Program-made: the position numbers and the translations under genes
In this document: positions 52,590 through 61,609 of the stretch, piece after piece
How the letters are laid out: the number at the start of each line of letters is the position of its first letter
Position numbering within the stretch: position 1 is the first letter of the stretch
Assembly: GCF_902499335.1 (NCBI RefSeq)
Contig: NZ_CABVQK010000001.1
Span: 434,001 to 498,000, forward strand
Source of the DNA: Burkholderia lata
GTDB taxonomy: Bacteria > Pseudomonadota > Gammaproteobacteria > Burkholderiales > Burkholderiaceae
Direction of reading: 5' to 3'
Length of the DNA: 64,000 bases
Notes under the pieces: model-generated
The model's database searches: none
The model's input: only the letters and a program-made list of their open reading frames with translations
What the model was told of the DNA's origin: nothing

Positions 52590-53648
52590 TCAGAACTGCG
52601 TCATCAGGCCGATCGACACACCGGTCGTCGCGCTCGCCCCGCGCCGCAGGTTCAGCGCCGCGATCGTCGCCGGGTCGCGCATGTACGCACCGGTCATCCC
52701 GTTGCGATCGACCTCGACATACAGCTCGGTGCGCTTCGACAGGAAGTACTCGGCGATCGCGTAGGTCGTCAGCTTGTGGCCGTCCGCACCCGACACGTTG
52801 CCGAGATTGCGCGCGCGGTCGTAGAACGCGGCCGCGCTCAGCTGCACCGACGGCAGCGGCTGCACGACGATGCCGAACGACGGGATATCGTCACGCCGCG
52901 ACGGCGCCCCCGCCTTGTTCGCGCTCACGTTCAGCGATGCGTAGCTCAGGTAGAAGCGCGCACGGCCAAGCTGCAGCGTGCCGCCCGCCTGGATCGTCTG
53001 CGCCGATTGCGAGCCGTCCGGGCTATACGTCTTCGCGTACGACACGCCGCCCATCAGATCCGAATACGTGTACATCGCGGCCGTCGAATAGCTGGCGCCC
53101 GCATGCGAGCTGCCCGCCACGCCGCCCGGCGAATAGTTCGCGCCGAACCGCAAACCGCCCACCTGCCCGAGATACTTGATCGTGTTGTTGAAGCGCGAGT
53201 CGAGCGTGAAGAAGTTGCCGTCGAACAGCACGCCCGGCTCGACCGCGAGCGATTGCCCGCGCCCGCCGAGCGGATCGAGCGCGATGCCGAGATCTTCCGC
53301 GGCGTTGAACTGGCGGCCGAGGGTCAGGCGGCCGAAGTCGCCGGCCAGGCCGACATACGCGGCCTGCGAAAACAACGTGCCGGATGTCTTCAGCGCACCG
53401 GTGCCGCTGTTGAACGCGCCATCGAGCACGAACAGCGCCTTCAGCCCGCTGCCCAGATCTTCCTTGCCGCGAATGCCGAACTCGTTGCCCGCGATGATGT
53501 TGTTGTTGAACCCGACCTGGCTGCCGCCCGGCAACCCGTTGACCCAGCGCACGCCGCCGCCGATCCGGCCGAACAGCGTCACGCTCGACTGCGCATGCGC
53601 ACTCCCCCACAGCGCGCCGATCAGCGCCGCCGCGATCATCTTCTTCAT
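52590..53648 (-). CDS. General porin
   Basis: 352 residues. Signal peptide KKMIAAALIGALWGSAHAQ, barrel start SSVTLFGRIGGGVRWVNGLP, then GKEDLGSGLKALFVLDGAFN and GDFGRLTLGRQFN, ending in Phe. Same family as the porin at 41328 but clearly diverged from it. With the MFS carrier behind it, it probably supplies the acid substrate of this catabolic run. Confidence 0.93.
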   Translation of the reverse strand: MKKMIAAALIGALWGSAHAQSSVTLFGRIGGGVRWVNGLPGGSQVGFNNNIIAGNEFGIRGKEDLGSGLKALFVLDGAFNSGTGALKTSGTLFSQAAYVGLAGDFGRLTLGRQFNAAEDLGIALDPLGGRGQSLAVEPGVLFDGNFFTLDSRFNNTIKYLGQVGGLRFGANYSPGGVAGSSHAGASYSTAAMYTYSDLMGGVSYAKTYSPDGSQSAQTIQAGGTLQLGRARFYLSYASLNVSANKAGAPSRRDDIPSFGIVVQPLPSVQLSAAAFYDRARNLGNVSGADGHKLTTYAIAEYFLSKRTELYVEVDRNGMTGAYMRDPATIAALNLRRGASATTGVSIGLMTQF

Positions 53649-53768
53649 GTCTCCTCCTGCCGCGTCGTCGCACGGCGTATCGTGGTACTGCTTCCCGTCG
53701 AAAGGCGCCGCTGCCCGGCTGGCGGGTCGCACGCCGAAAGCGATGCAATGCGATAGGCGCGGCAAGCG

Positions 53769-55067
53769 CTAGCGGCCGCACGCGCCGACCGGCGGCGCGG
53801 CGCGCTCCGTGTCGCCCGCGAGGCGCCGCAGCGAACGCTGCGGATCGAGGCACCACGCACCGAGCACGCCACAGATGATCAGCACGACGCCGCACACGAC
53901 GCTCGCCTGTTCGAAGCCGCGCGCAACCGACGCGCCGCTCGCCTCGATCAGCATCCCGGTGACGACCGGCGCGCCGAGGCCCGCAAGCGACGCGAAGCCG
54001 TTGCTGAGCGCGAGCACGCCGCCGCGCTGCGCGTCCGGCGTCACCTCGGCGAGCATCGCGGGGCCGACCGAGTACATCGTCAGCGTCAGGCCGCTGCCGA
54101 GCGTCAGCAGCACGAGCTTCGCCGTGCGCGGCACCTCCGGCACCGGCAGCATGGCCAGCATTGCGCCGGCGACGGCGAGCGTGACGGCGATGAACGTGCC
54201 GCGCCCGTGTCGCGACGGCAGGCCGCGCGCGAGCAACGTCTGCGACAGCCATGCCAGCGCGAGACTGAGCGGCGACGTGACCGCGACGAACAGCGCGAAC
54301 ATGCGCCCCGCCTCGTGCGGCCCGAAACCGAGCCCGAGCTGCAGGTAGGTCGGCATCCACGTGAGCGTCATCGCGAGAATCCAGTTCGCCGCGAAATGGC
54401 CGAGAAAGTTGCCGAGCACCGTGCGATCGGTCAGCAGCCGCCCGTACGGCACGCGTTCGCCACGGCCCACGCGCGGGCCGCGCGACAGCGTGCCCTCCTC
54501 GCCGACCACCGCCCACGCGATGCACCACACAGCCCCCAACAGCGCCAGCACCGCGAAGTTCGCGCGCCAGCCCCAGTGCGACGTGACGACCGGAATCGCG
54601 AGCCCCGCGATCAGCAGGCCGAGCGCGCTGCCCTGATGCAGCAGCGCGACCGGGAGATTGCGCCGCGTATCGGGAAACCATTTGTAGATCGCATGCGTCG
54701 CGACCGGCGACGCGGGCCCTTCGCCGATACCGAGCAGCACGCGGCACGCGATGACGACCCAGATCGAGCTTGCGACGAGCATCGGCAGTTGCAGCAGCGC
54801 CCATGCGGCCGCCATCGCGAACAGCAGCCATTTCGCGGGCCAGCGGTTCGCGGCGATACCGCCCGCGACCGCCGCGACCGCGAACAGCCAGTTGAGGCTG
54901 CCGCCGATCACGCCGAACTGCGTCGGGCTCAGATGCAGGTCGCGCATCATCGGCACCGACACGAGGCCGAGCACGACCTTGTCGAGAAAATTCACCAGCA
55001 TCATCAGCGCGAGCATCGTCGCGATCGACCACGCCCGTCCGGGGCGGTACTGCGCACCATTCGTCAT
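53769..55067 (-). CDS. MFS transporter of the anion:cation symporter (ACS) type
   Basis: 432 residues, 12 predicted helices. The start (SIATMLALMMLVNFLDKVVL) and GIGEGPASPVATHAIYKWFP, followed by RRNLPVALLHQGSALG, are the ACS signature shared by tartrate, galactonate and phthalate carriers. It should import an organic anion with protons. 44 bp after the CoA-transferase gene. Confidence 0.9.
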   Translation of the reverse strand: MTNGAQYRPGRAWSIATMLALMMLVNFLDKVVLGLVSVPMMRDLHLSPTQFGVIGGSLNWLFAVAAVAGGIAANRWPAKWLLFAMAAAWALLQLPMLVASSIWVVIACRVLLGIGEGPASPVATHAIYKWFPDTRRNLPVALLHQGSALGLLIAGLAIPVVTSHWGWRANFAVLALLGAVWCIAWAVVGEEGTLSRGPRVGRGERVPYGRLLTDRTVLGNFLGHFAANWILAMTLTWMPTYLQLGLGFGPHEAGRMFALFVAVTSPLSLALAWLSQTLLARGLPSRHGRGTFIAVTLAVAGAMLAMLPVPEVPRTAKLVLLTLGSGLTLTMYSVGPAMLAEVTPDAQRGGVLALSNGFASLAGLGAPVVTGMLIEASGASVARGFEQASVVCGVVLIICGVLGAWCLDPQRSLRRLAGDTERAAPPVGACGR

Positions 55068-55111
55068 GGCTGTCTCCTGTTTATTTATCGTCGGCGTCCA
55101 GTGGTATCGCG

Positions 55112-56257
55112 CTATCCGCCACCGTGCTCGCCGGGCGCCGGCACACAGTCGTCGCCGTCCGGCAGGCCGAGCGAGAATTTCACCGGGAAGCGCACCGCGA
55201 GCGACCCGTCGCCCGCCACCTCGCGGGCGACGCCGCGTGCGCGCACGTGCGGATCGTCGAATACCGCACCCGCGTCGGCCACGCGCGACACAGGCAGCCC
55301 GAGCGCGCCGAGCACGCGCATCCAGTCGCCCTGCGTGCGCGTCGCGAAGGTCGCGCGCAGCAGCGCGCCAAGCGCGTGCCGATGCTGCTGCCGGCCCGCA
55401 CGCTGCGCGAAGCGCGGTTCGCGCAGCGCCGGATACGCGTCGCCGAGCGCATCGGCGAACACGGCCCAGAACTTGTCCTCGAGCGTCGCGAGCACGATGT
55501 GCCGGCCATCGGCGGTCTCGAACAGGTCGTTGTCGGGCATCACCCAGCGCGCCGTATCCTGCGTATCGCGGCCGGTGCGCAGCGCCCATGCGGCCGGTGC
55601 GGTCCACGCGAAAATCGCGTCGTGGATCGACACGTCGAGATGCTGGCCGCGCCCGCTCGCGCGTGCGCTCATCACGGCAACCGCCAGCGCGAGCGCGGCG
55701 TGCAGCGCGGCCGCGTGATCGGCCAGCCGCACCCGCGGCCGTGCGACGGTGTCGCGAAGCTGCGCGGGCACCGACCAGTAACCGGCGTCGGCAAGGAAGT
55801 TCAGGTCGTGGCCGGGACGGTTCGCATACGGGCCGTCCTGCCCGTAGCCGGTGATCGAGCACAGCACGACGCGCGGGTTCGCGCGCGCCAGCACGTCGTA
55901 GCCCAGCCCGAGCCGCGCCATCACACCGGGCCGGTTGCCTTCGACCACCGCATCGGCATCGCGCACGAGATCGAGAAAGCGTGCGTGTCCGTCCGGCGTC
56001 TTCAGGTCGAGCACGATCGAGCGCTTGCCGCGATTGAACTGCGCGAACGTGTCGGCGCCGAACTGCCGCAGCGCGTCGCCGCCCGGCGGCTCGACCTTGA
56101 TCACGTCGGCGCCGAGTTGGCGCAGCAGCGAGCACGCATGCGGGCCGGGCAGCAGTTGACCGGCATCGACGATCCGCACGCCGCGCAGGCACGACCAGGC
56201 CGGCGCGTCGCCATCGGCGGCGGGCCAGGCGCCGCGTGCGTCGTCGCGCGCCGTCAT
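55112..56257 (-). CDS. CaiB/BaiF family III CoA-transferase
   Basis: 381 residues. The family pattern is clear: LRGVRIVDAGQLLPGPHACS, LRQLGADVIKVEPPGGD, FAQFNRGKRSIVLDLKTPDG, and the catalytic Asp in GHDLNFLADAGYW. It moves CoA between carboxylic acids. Its ATG overlaps the acyl-CoA-dehydrogenase stop by four bases. Partners suggest a carnitine-like or branched/aromatic acid, not resolved here. Confidence 0.92.
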   Translation of the reverse strand: MTARDDARGAWPAADGDAPAWSCLRGVRIVDAGQLLPGPHACSLLRQLGADVIKVEPPGGDALRQFGADTFAQFNRGKRSIVLDLKTPDGHARFLDLVRDADAVVEGNRPGVMARLGLGYDVLARANPRVVLCSITGYGQDGPYANRPGHDLNFLADAGYWSVPAQLRDTVARPRVRLADHAAALHAALALAVAVMSARASGRGQHLDVSIHDAIFAWTAPAAWALRTGRDTQDTARWVMPDNDLFETADGRHIVLATLEDKFWAVFADALGDAYPALREPRFAQRAGRQQHRHALGALLRATFATRTQGDWMRVLGALGLPVSRVADAGAVFDDPHVRARGVAREVAGDGSLAVRFPVKFSLGLPDGDDCVPAPGEHGGG

Positions 56258-57441
56258 GCGCCGCCTCCCGCGCCGGCCGGTTCGAGAATCGCCTTCGCGA
56301 TCGTGTTGCGCTGGATCTCGCTGGTGCCCGTCAGGATCCGGAACATCCGCAGCTTGCGGAACGTCTGCTCGACCGGATGGCCGCGCGTGACGCCGACGTT
56401 GCCGTGAATCTGCACGGCCTTGTCCGCGACCTCGAAGCAGCGCTCCGACACGTACAACTTGCATGAAGCGGCCGTCATCCGCAGGTCGGCGCCTGCATCG
56501 GCGAGCGCGGCCGTATGCGCGATCATGCTTTCGCATGCCCACAACGCGGCGGCCATGTCGGCCAGCATGTGCTGGATCGCCTGGAACCGCGCGATCGGGC
56601 CGCCGAACTGCCGGCGCGTGCGCGCGTAATCGAGCGACGCCCGGTACGCCGACATCGCGAGGCCGAGCATCGTCGGGCAATGCAGCAACCGGTTCACGTT
56701 GATGCGCGACATGCCGAGCCGGAAGCCGTTGCCGAGCCCGCCGAACACGTTCTCGCGCGGCACGCGCACGTCGACGAAGCGGATGTCCGCGTCGATGTGC
56801 TGGCCGGACATCGGCACGTACTCATGCTCGACGCTTACGCCGGGCAGGTCGAGATCGACCAGTACGGCCGTGATCTGCGGCGGTGACGCGGACGCATCGG
56901 TCACGCACATCACGATCGCGAAATCGGCGAACGGCGCGCCGCTGATGTAATGCTTCGTGCCGTTGATCACGAGCGCATCGCCGTCCTCGACCGCCGTGGT
57001 GCGGATGCTCATCGCGTCCGAGCCCGAGTGCGGTTCGGTCAGCGCGAAGCACGTCGATTTCTCGCCACGCATCACCGGCCTGAAATAGCGATCGAGCTGC
57101 GCGGGCGTCGCGTACTTCAGCATGTTGCCGACGCGCGGCGGCCCGCCGAGTTCGCCAAGCACATGCGGCGCGAGCGCCGCGCCGCACGCTGCGAGGTCGG
57201 CCTTCAGCGCGCACACCTCGGCGATCGACAGCCCCTGTCCGCCGATCTCGGCGGGCAGGCTCGCGGTATAGAAGCCGAGCGCGGCCGAGCGTTGCCAGAC
57301 GCGGCGCAGCACGTCGCGCGGCCACACGCCTTCGGAGTCGAGCCGCAGCTCGCGCTCGATCGGGCGCAGTTCGTCGTCGACGAAGCGCAGCACGGCCGCG
57401 CGCAGCGCGACGAATTCAGGGCGTTGCAGATGATCGAACAT
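56254..57441 (-). CDS. Acyl-CoA dehydrogenase
   Basis: 395 residues. The helical N-domain (DELRPIERELRLDSEGVWPR), the FAD/substrate loop FALTEPHSGSDAMSIRTTAV with KHYISGAPFAD, the C-domain ARTRRQFGGPIARFQAIQHM, and IHGNVGVTRGHPVEQTFR mark a full-length enzyme. The catalytic base region is FRILTGTSEIQRNTIAKAIL. It introduces a double bond into the acyl-CoA made by the ligase or transferase beside it. Confidence 0.93.
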   Translation of the reverse strand: MFDHLQRPEFVALRAAVLRFVDDELRPIERELRLDSEGVWPRDVLRRVWQRSAALGFYTASLPAEIGGQGLSIAEVCALKADLAACGAALAPHVLGELGGPPRVGNMLKYATPAQLDRYFRPVMRGEKSTCFALTEPHSGSDAMSIRTTAVEDGDALVINGTKHYISGAPFADFAIVMCVTDASASPPQITAVLVDLDLPGVSVEHEYVPMSGQHIDADIRFVDVRVPRENVFGGLGNGFRLGMSRINVNRLLHCPTMLGLAMSAYRASLDYARTRRQFGGPIARFQAIQHMLADMAAALWACESMIAHTAALADAGADLRMTAASCKLYVSERCFEVADKAVQIHGNVGVTRGHPVEQTFRKLRMFRILTGTSEIQRNTIAKAILEPAGAGGGA

Positions 57442-57452
57442 GGCGGGTTCCG

Positions 57453-59006
57453 TCAGTTGACGCGGCGCGCGACACCGCGCCAGTACTGCTCGCGCACGAG
57501 CTTGCGGGCGATCTTGCCGTTCGCGTTCTTCGGCAGCTCGGCGACGAAATCGATGGAGCGCGGCAGCTTGTAGTCGGCGAGCTGCGCGCGGCAATGCGCG
57601 ACGAGATCGTTCGCGTGCGCCTCACGGCCGGCGCGCAGCACGACGACGGCCTTCACGGCCTCGCCCCACTTGTCGTCGGGCACGCCGACCACGCACGCCT
57701 CGAGCACGCCTTCGTGCCGGTAGAGCGCTGCTTCGACTTCGGTCGGATACACGTTGAAGCCGCCCGAGATGATCATGTCGTGCTTGCGGTCGACCAGATA
57801 GATGAAGCCGTCGCGATCGGTGCGCGCGAGGTCGCCCGTGTGCAGCCACCCGTCGACCAGCACCTCGCGCGTCAGCTCCGGCGCATTCCAGTAGCCCTGG
57901 AACACGTCCGCGCCGCGTATCACGATCTCGCCGATCGCATCGCCCTCGACTTCGCGTCCGTCGGCATCGACCACGCGCACCTCGGTTTCGCCGAGCGGCC
58001 GGCCGCACGACGCGAGCCGCTCGCGGTCGTGCAGCAGCGCGTGCGCGTGGTCCGCGATGCCGAACCGCGTAACACCCGACGTCGATTCGCTCGCGCCATA
58101 GCCTTGCGACAGCACCGGGCCGATACGCGCCCACGCTTCCTCGATGCGCGCCGGCGCCATCGGTGCCGCGCCGTAGCCGAGCACCTTCAGGCTGCGCAGG
58201 TCGGCCTGCGCGAGCTCGGGCGCGTTCAGCAGCATGTTGACCATCGCCGGCACCATGAACGTGTGCGTGATGCGCTGGCGGGCAACGTCGGCGAGGAAAT
58301 GCGCGGGCTCGAACGCGTCGAACAGCACGAGCGTCGCGCCGCAGAACAGGTACGGCTGCATCAGCATCCCGGACGCATGCGTGATCGGGCCGATCAGCGC
58401 GAGCCGGTCGCCGGGCTGCGCGGGGCGGTCCATCCCCAGCACGATCTTGCGCAACGATGCGAGGCGGTTGCCGTAGCTCTGCATCGCAGCCTTGATGCGC
58501 CCCGTCGAGCCGGACGAGAAATGCAGCACGGCGAGATCGTCCGGCGCCGGCTGATAGTCGGGCGGCGTATCGCTGCCCTTCGCGAGCAGCGTTTCGTAGT
58601 CGAGATAGCCGGCCACCGCGCCGCCGATCGACACGAAACGCTCGACCGACGCGAAGCCCGGCGAATCGGGCGTGTAATCCGTGTAGCCGCGCCCGCCGAT
58701 GAACGCGGCGGGTGCGCAGTTGCCGACGACGTCGGCGGCCTCAGCCGCCGTGAAGCGCGGATTCAGCGCGGCTTTCACGAGGCCGGCCTTGTAAAGCGCG
58801 CATTCGATCTCGACGAGCTCGATGCAGTTGCGCGCCTGCACGGCGATGCGTGTGCCGGGTGCGAAGCCGAGGCCGCGCAGCGCATTCGCGAGCCGCGTCG
58901 AGCGCTCGTCGAGCTGGCGGTACGTGACGGTGCGGTCGCGGTGGATCACGGCGGGCTGGCTGCCCCAGTAGCGGGCCGCGCGCCGCAGGAAGTAGGCGAA
59001 GCTCAA
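57453..59006 (-). CDS. Acyl-CoA ligase (class I adenylate-forming enzyme), TTG start
   Basis: 517 residues. The start is taken as TTG at 59006 because AGGAG lies eight bases before it; the in-frame ATG further upstream would run into the divergent LysR promoter and lacks a site. AMP loop HFSSGSTGRIKAAM, note Arg-Ile in place of the common Pro-Lys; then GYGASESTSGVTRFG, WLHTGDLARTDRDGFIYL, SGGFNVYPTEVEAALYRHEG, and catalytic Lys in NANGKIARKLVRE. It activates a carboxylic acid with CoA. First gene of the seven-gene minus-strand run. Confidence 0.9.
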   Translation of the reverse strand: MSFAYFLRRAARYWGSQPAVIHRDRTVTYRQLDERSTRLANALRGLGFAPGTRIAVQARNCIELVEIECALYKAGLVKAALNPRFTAAEAADVVGNCAPAAFIGGRGYTDYTPDSPGFASVERFVSIGGAVAGYLDYETLLAKGSDTPPDYQPAPDDLAVLHFSSGSTGRIKAAMQSYGNRLASLRKIVLGMDRPAQPGDRLALIGPITHASGMLMQPYLFCGATLVLFDAFEPAHFLADVARQRITHTFMVPAMVNMLLNAPELAQADLRSLKVLGYGAAPMAPARIEEAWARIGPVLSQGYGASESTSGVTRFGIADHAHALLHDRERLASCGRPLGETEVRVVDADGREVEGDAIGEIVIRGADVFQGYWNAPELTREVLVDGWLHTGDLARTDRDGFIYLVDRKHDMIISGGFNVYPTEVEAALYRHEGVLEACVVGVPDDKWGEAVKAVVVLRAGREAHANDLVAHCRAQLADYKLPRSIDFVAELPKNANGKIARKLVREQYWRGVARRVN

Positions 59007-59053
59007 AACGATTCTCCTGGTCGAACAGTGCCGCCAGTCTGTAAGATGCCCAG

Positions 59054-59074
59054 GCATCACCACAATGCATCACC
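59054..59074. promoter_or_regulatory. Direct repeat in the ligase/LysR gap
   Basis: GCATCACC twice, 13 bases apart, midway between the divergent ligase and LysR genes. A possible regulator contact; weak on its own. Confidence 0.3.
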
Positions 59075-59107
59075 GGATATAAAGTCATAACCAACAGGAA
59101 TCCCCCG

Positions 59108-59998
59108 ATGGACACGCGCGATCTGGAGTACCTGCTGGCCGTCGAGCGGCACGGCAGTATCGGCAAGGCCGCCGAGGCGCTGGGGCTGTCGCAGCCGGCG
59201 CTCACGAAAGCCGTGCAGCGGCTGGAGGCGCAAGTCGGCGTGACGTTGTTCGAGCGCACGGCGAACGGGATGACGCCGACGCCGGCCGGCGCACGCTTCG
59301 TCGCGCGCGCACAGCGGATCGCGCTCGAGTTCGATGACGCGATGCAGGAGATGCGCGCGATCCGCGGCGGCGAACAGGGCGTGGTGCGAATCGGCTACTC
59401 GCCGACGGTGCCCAATGCGTTCGTGCTCGGTGCGTGCCGACAGCTGATCCGCGAACGGCCGGCCGCGCGGCTGCGGCTGCGCTGCCGGCTCGCGCGCGAA
59501 CTGCTCGACCTGCTCGCGGCCGGCGAGCTCGATCTCGTCGTCGCGCCCGAACCGCAGCAGCAGGACGCCGGGCTCGACACCATCGCACTGTTCGACGACC
59601 GGCTGGCGGTGCTCGCCGACGCCGCGCACCCGCTGCAGCGCAAGCGCGGGCTCACGCTCGCGGATCTCGCCGATCAGGAATGGCTGCTGCCGGAAGCGAC
59701 GATTCCCGTGCGGCACCGGATCGACGACGCATTCCGCGCACGCGGCCTGCCCGCGCCGCGCCTACGCATCGAGACCGATTTCGGCAATACGTCGCTGTTG
59801 CAGCTGTTGCGCGGCACGCCGCTGCTGTGCGTCGGCGGCACGGATGCGCTCGACCAGGTGAGCGGGTTGCGCGCGCTCGACCTGCGGGCCGGCGAACTCG
59901 AGCTGGACCGGCGCATCGGCGCGATGCACCGGGCAGGCGCGTACGTGCCGCCGCTGGCGCAGCGGATGATCGCGCTGCTGCGGGAAAGCGTGGGGTAG
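59108..59998 (+). CDS. LysR-family transcriptional regulator
   Basis: 296 residues. The winged helix begins MDTRDLEYLLAVERHGSIGK, with recognition helix LSQPALTKAVQRLEAQVGVT. The effector domain is of the CbbR/CysB-like aromatic-regulator kind (RLRCRLARELLDLLAAGELD). Divergent from the acyl-CoA ligase with a 101-bp gap, so it is the probable activator of the seven-gene catabolic run, in response to its substrate or a CoA ester. Confidence 0.9.
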   Translation: MDTRDLEYLLAVERHGSIGKAAEALGLSQPALTKAVQRLEAQVGVTLFERTANGMTPTPAGARFVARAQRIALEFDDAMQEMRAIRGGEQGVVRIGYSPTVPNAFVLGACRQLIRERPAARLRLRCRLARELLDLLAAGELDLVVAPEPQQQDAGLDTIALFDDRLAVLADAAHPLQRKRGLTLADLADQEWLLPEATIPVRHRIDDAFRARGLPAPRLRIETDFGNTSLLQLLRGTPLLCVGGTDALDQVSGLRALDLRAGELELDRRIGAMHRAGAYVPPLAQRMIALLRESVG

Positions 59999-60028
59999 GC
60001 GCGAAGGAGCGCCGCGACCATCATCAGC

Positions 60029-60052
60029 GGGAGTGATGTCACTCCCCTTTTT
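60029..60052 (+). terminator. Rho-independent terminator of the LysR gene
   Basis: GGGAGTG / CACTCCC with a four-base loop, then C and five T; 30 bp after the stop codon. Confidence 0.8.
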
Positions 60053-60143
60053 CTGCGGATTTGACCGGGGGCACGGTGCCGACAACACTAGCCCGCAGTG
60101 CTGCAAAGACGGCACGCGCCTGCCTCCCCCTTCAGAGTCCGCC

Positions 60144-61481
60144 ATGTACCCGACCGACACCGTGCAATCCCCGAGCGCCGCCCGGCCGCTCGCCGACCGG
60201 CAGCTGCGCCGGATCGTCATCGCCTCCGTCGCCGGCAACGCGATGGAGTGGTACGACTTTTTCGTGTACGGCACGGCCGCGGCGCTCGTGTTCGGCCACG
60301 TGTTCTTCCCGCCCGGCGCGTCGCCGCTCGCGGGCAGCCTCGCCGCGTTCGCGGCCTTCGCGCTCGGCTTCGTCGCGCGGCCGCTCGGCGGGATCGTGTT
60401 CGGCCACGTCGGCGATCGTTACGGGCGCAAGGCATCGCTCGTGTGGACGCTGCTGATCATGGGCGCATCGACCTTCGCGATCGGCCTGCTGCCGACCTAT
60501 GCGCAGGTCGGCGTGTGGGCGCCGGCCGCGCTCGTCGTGCTGCGCCTGCTGCAAGGCATCGCGTCAGGCGGCGAATGGGGCGGCGGCGTGCTGATGATCA
60601 GCGAGAACGCGCCGCCCGAACAACGCGGCTACTACGCCGCGTGGAGCCAGCTCGGCGTGGGCGGCGGCTTCGTGCTGTCGTCGGCTGCATTCCTCGCCGC
60701 GCAGGCGCTGCCGGACGACGCATTCCGCACGTGGGGCTGGCGGCTGCCGTTCCTCGCGAGCATCGTGATCTTCGCGATCGGCATCTATATCCGCCGCCAT
60801 CTGCCGGAAAGCCGCGACTTCGAGCAGGCCGGCAAGCGCGGCGCGCACACGCACCTGCCGGTCGTCGAATGCCTCCGCCGCCACCCGAAGGAAATCCTGC
60901 TCGCAATGGGGCTGCGCGTGGCCGAGAACGGCGGCGCGTACATCTTCCTCGCGTTCTCGCTCGTCTACGGCAAATACGTCGGCATCCCGAACGGCGTGAT
61001 GCTGACCGGCGTGATGATCGCGATGATCGTCGAGATGGGCGCGATGCTCGCGTGGGGCCGGCTGTCCGACCGGATCGGCCGCAAGCCCGTGTACCTGATC
61101 GGCGCGCTGAGCCTCGTCGCGTGCGCGTTCCCGTTCTTCTGGCTGCTCGACACGCGCGCGACGCCGCTCGTATGGCTCGCGCTCACGGTCGGCACGGCGG
61201 TGAGCCACGGCGCGATGATCGGCACGCTGCCCGCTCTCGTCGGCGAGCTGTTCAGCACCGAAGTGCGGTACTCCGGCGTCGCGCTCGGGCATGAAGTCGC
61301 GTCTATCTTCGCGGGCGGGATGTCGCCGCTGATCGCGACCGCGCTGCTCGCGCACTATCACGCGTCGTGGCCCGTATCGCTGTTCCTCATCGCGCTCGGC
61401 CTCGTGACCGTCGCGACGCTGTGCGTGATGCGCGAGACGCGTGCCACGCCGGCCGCCGGCACGCGCGGCGATACGGCATGA
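60144..61481 (+). CDS. MFS transporter, metabolite:H+ symporter (MHS) type
   Basis: 445 residues. MHS signatures: ASVAGNAMEWYDFFVYGTAA, FVARPLGGIVFGHVGDRYGR, and RLLQGIASGGEWGGGVLMI. Twelve predicted helices. This group imports proline, betaine, shikimate, citrate and ketoglutarate-like compounds. It is convergent with the dehydrogenase pair at 61610-63741; a shared pathway is possible but there is no direct sign. Confidence 0.92.
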   Translation: MYPTDTVQSPSAARPLADRQLRRIVIASVAGNAMEWYDFFVYGTAAALVFGHVFFPPGASPLAGSLAAFAAFALGFVARPLGGIVFGHVGDRYGRKASLVWTLLIMGASTFAIGLLPTYAQVGVWAPAALVVLRLLQGIASGGEWGGGVLMISENAPPEQRGYYAAWSQLGVGGGFVLSSAAFLAAQALPDDAFRTWGWRLPFLASIVIFAIGIYIRRHLPESRDFEQAGKRGAHTHLPVVECLRRHPKEILLAMGLRVAENGGAYIFLAFSLVYGKYVGIPNGVMLTGVMIAMIVEMGAMLAWGRLSDRIGRKPVYLIGALSLVACAFPFFWLLDTRATPLVWLALTVGTAVSHGAMIGTLPALVGELFSTEVRYSGVALGHEVASIFAGGMSPLIATALLAHYHASWPVSLFLIALGLVTVATLCVMRETRATPAAGTRGDTA

Positions 61482-61609
61482 GCGCGCGGCGCGCGCCGGC
61501 CGTCACGCCCGTGTCGCTGCCCTTGCCGCCGGGTGAGCGACACGCCGGTTCACGGTGCCACATGCACGCTTGCGCGGCACCGCGAGCGCACGCGGCCGCG
61601 ACGGCCGGG

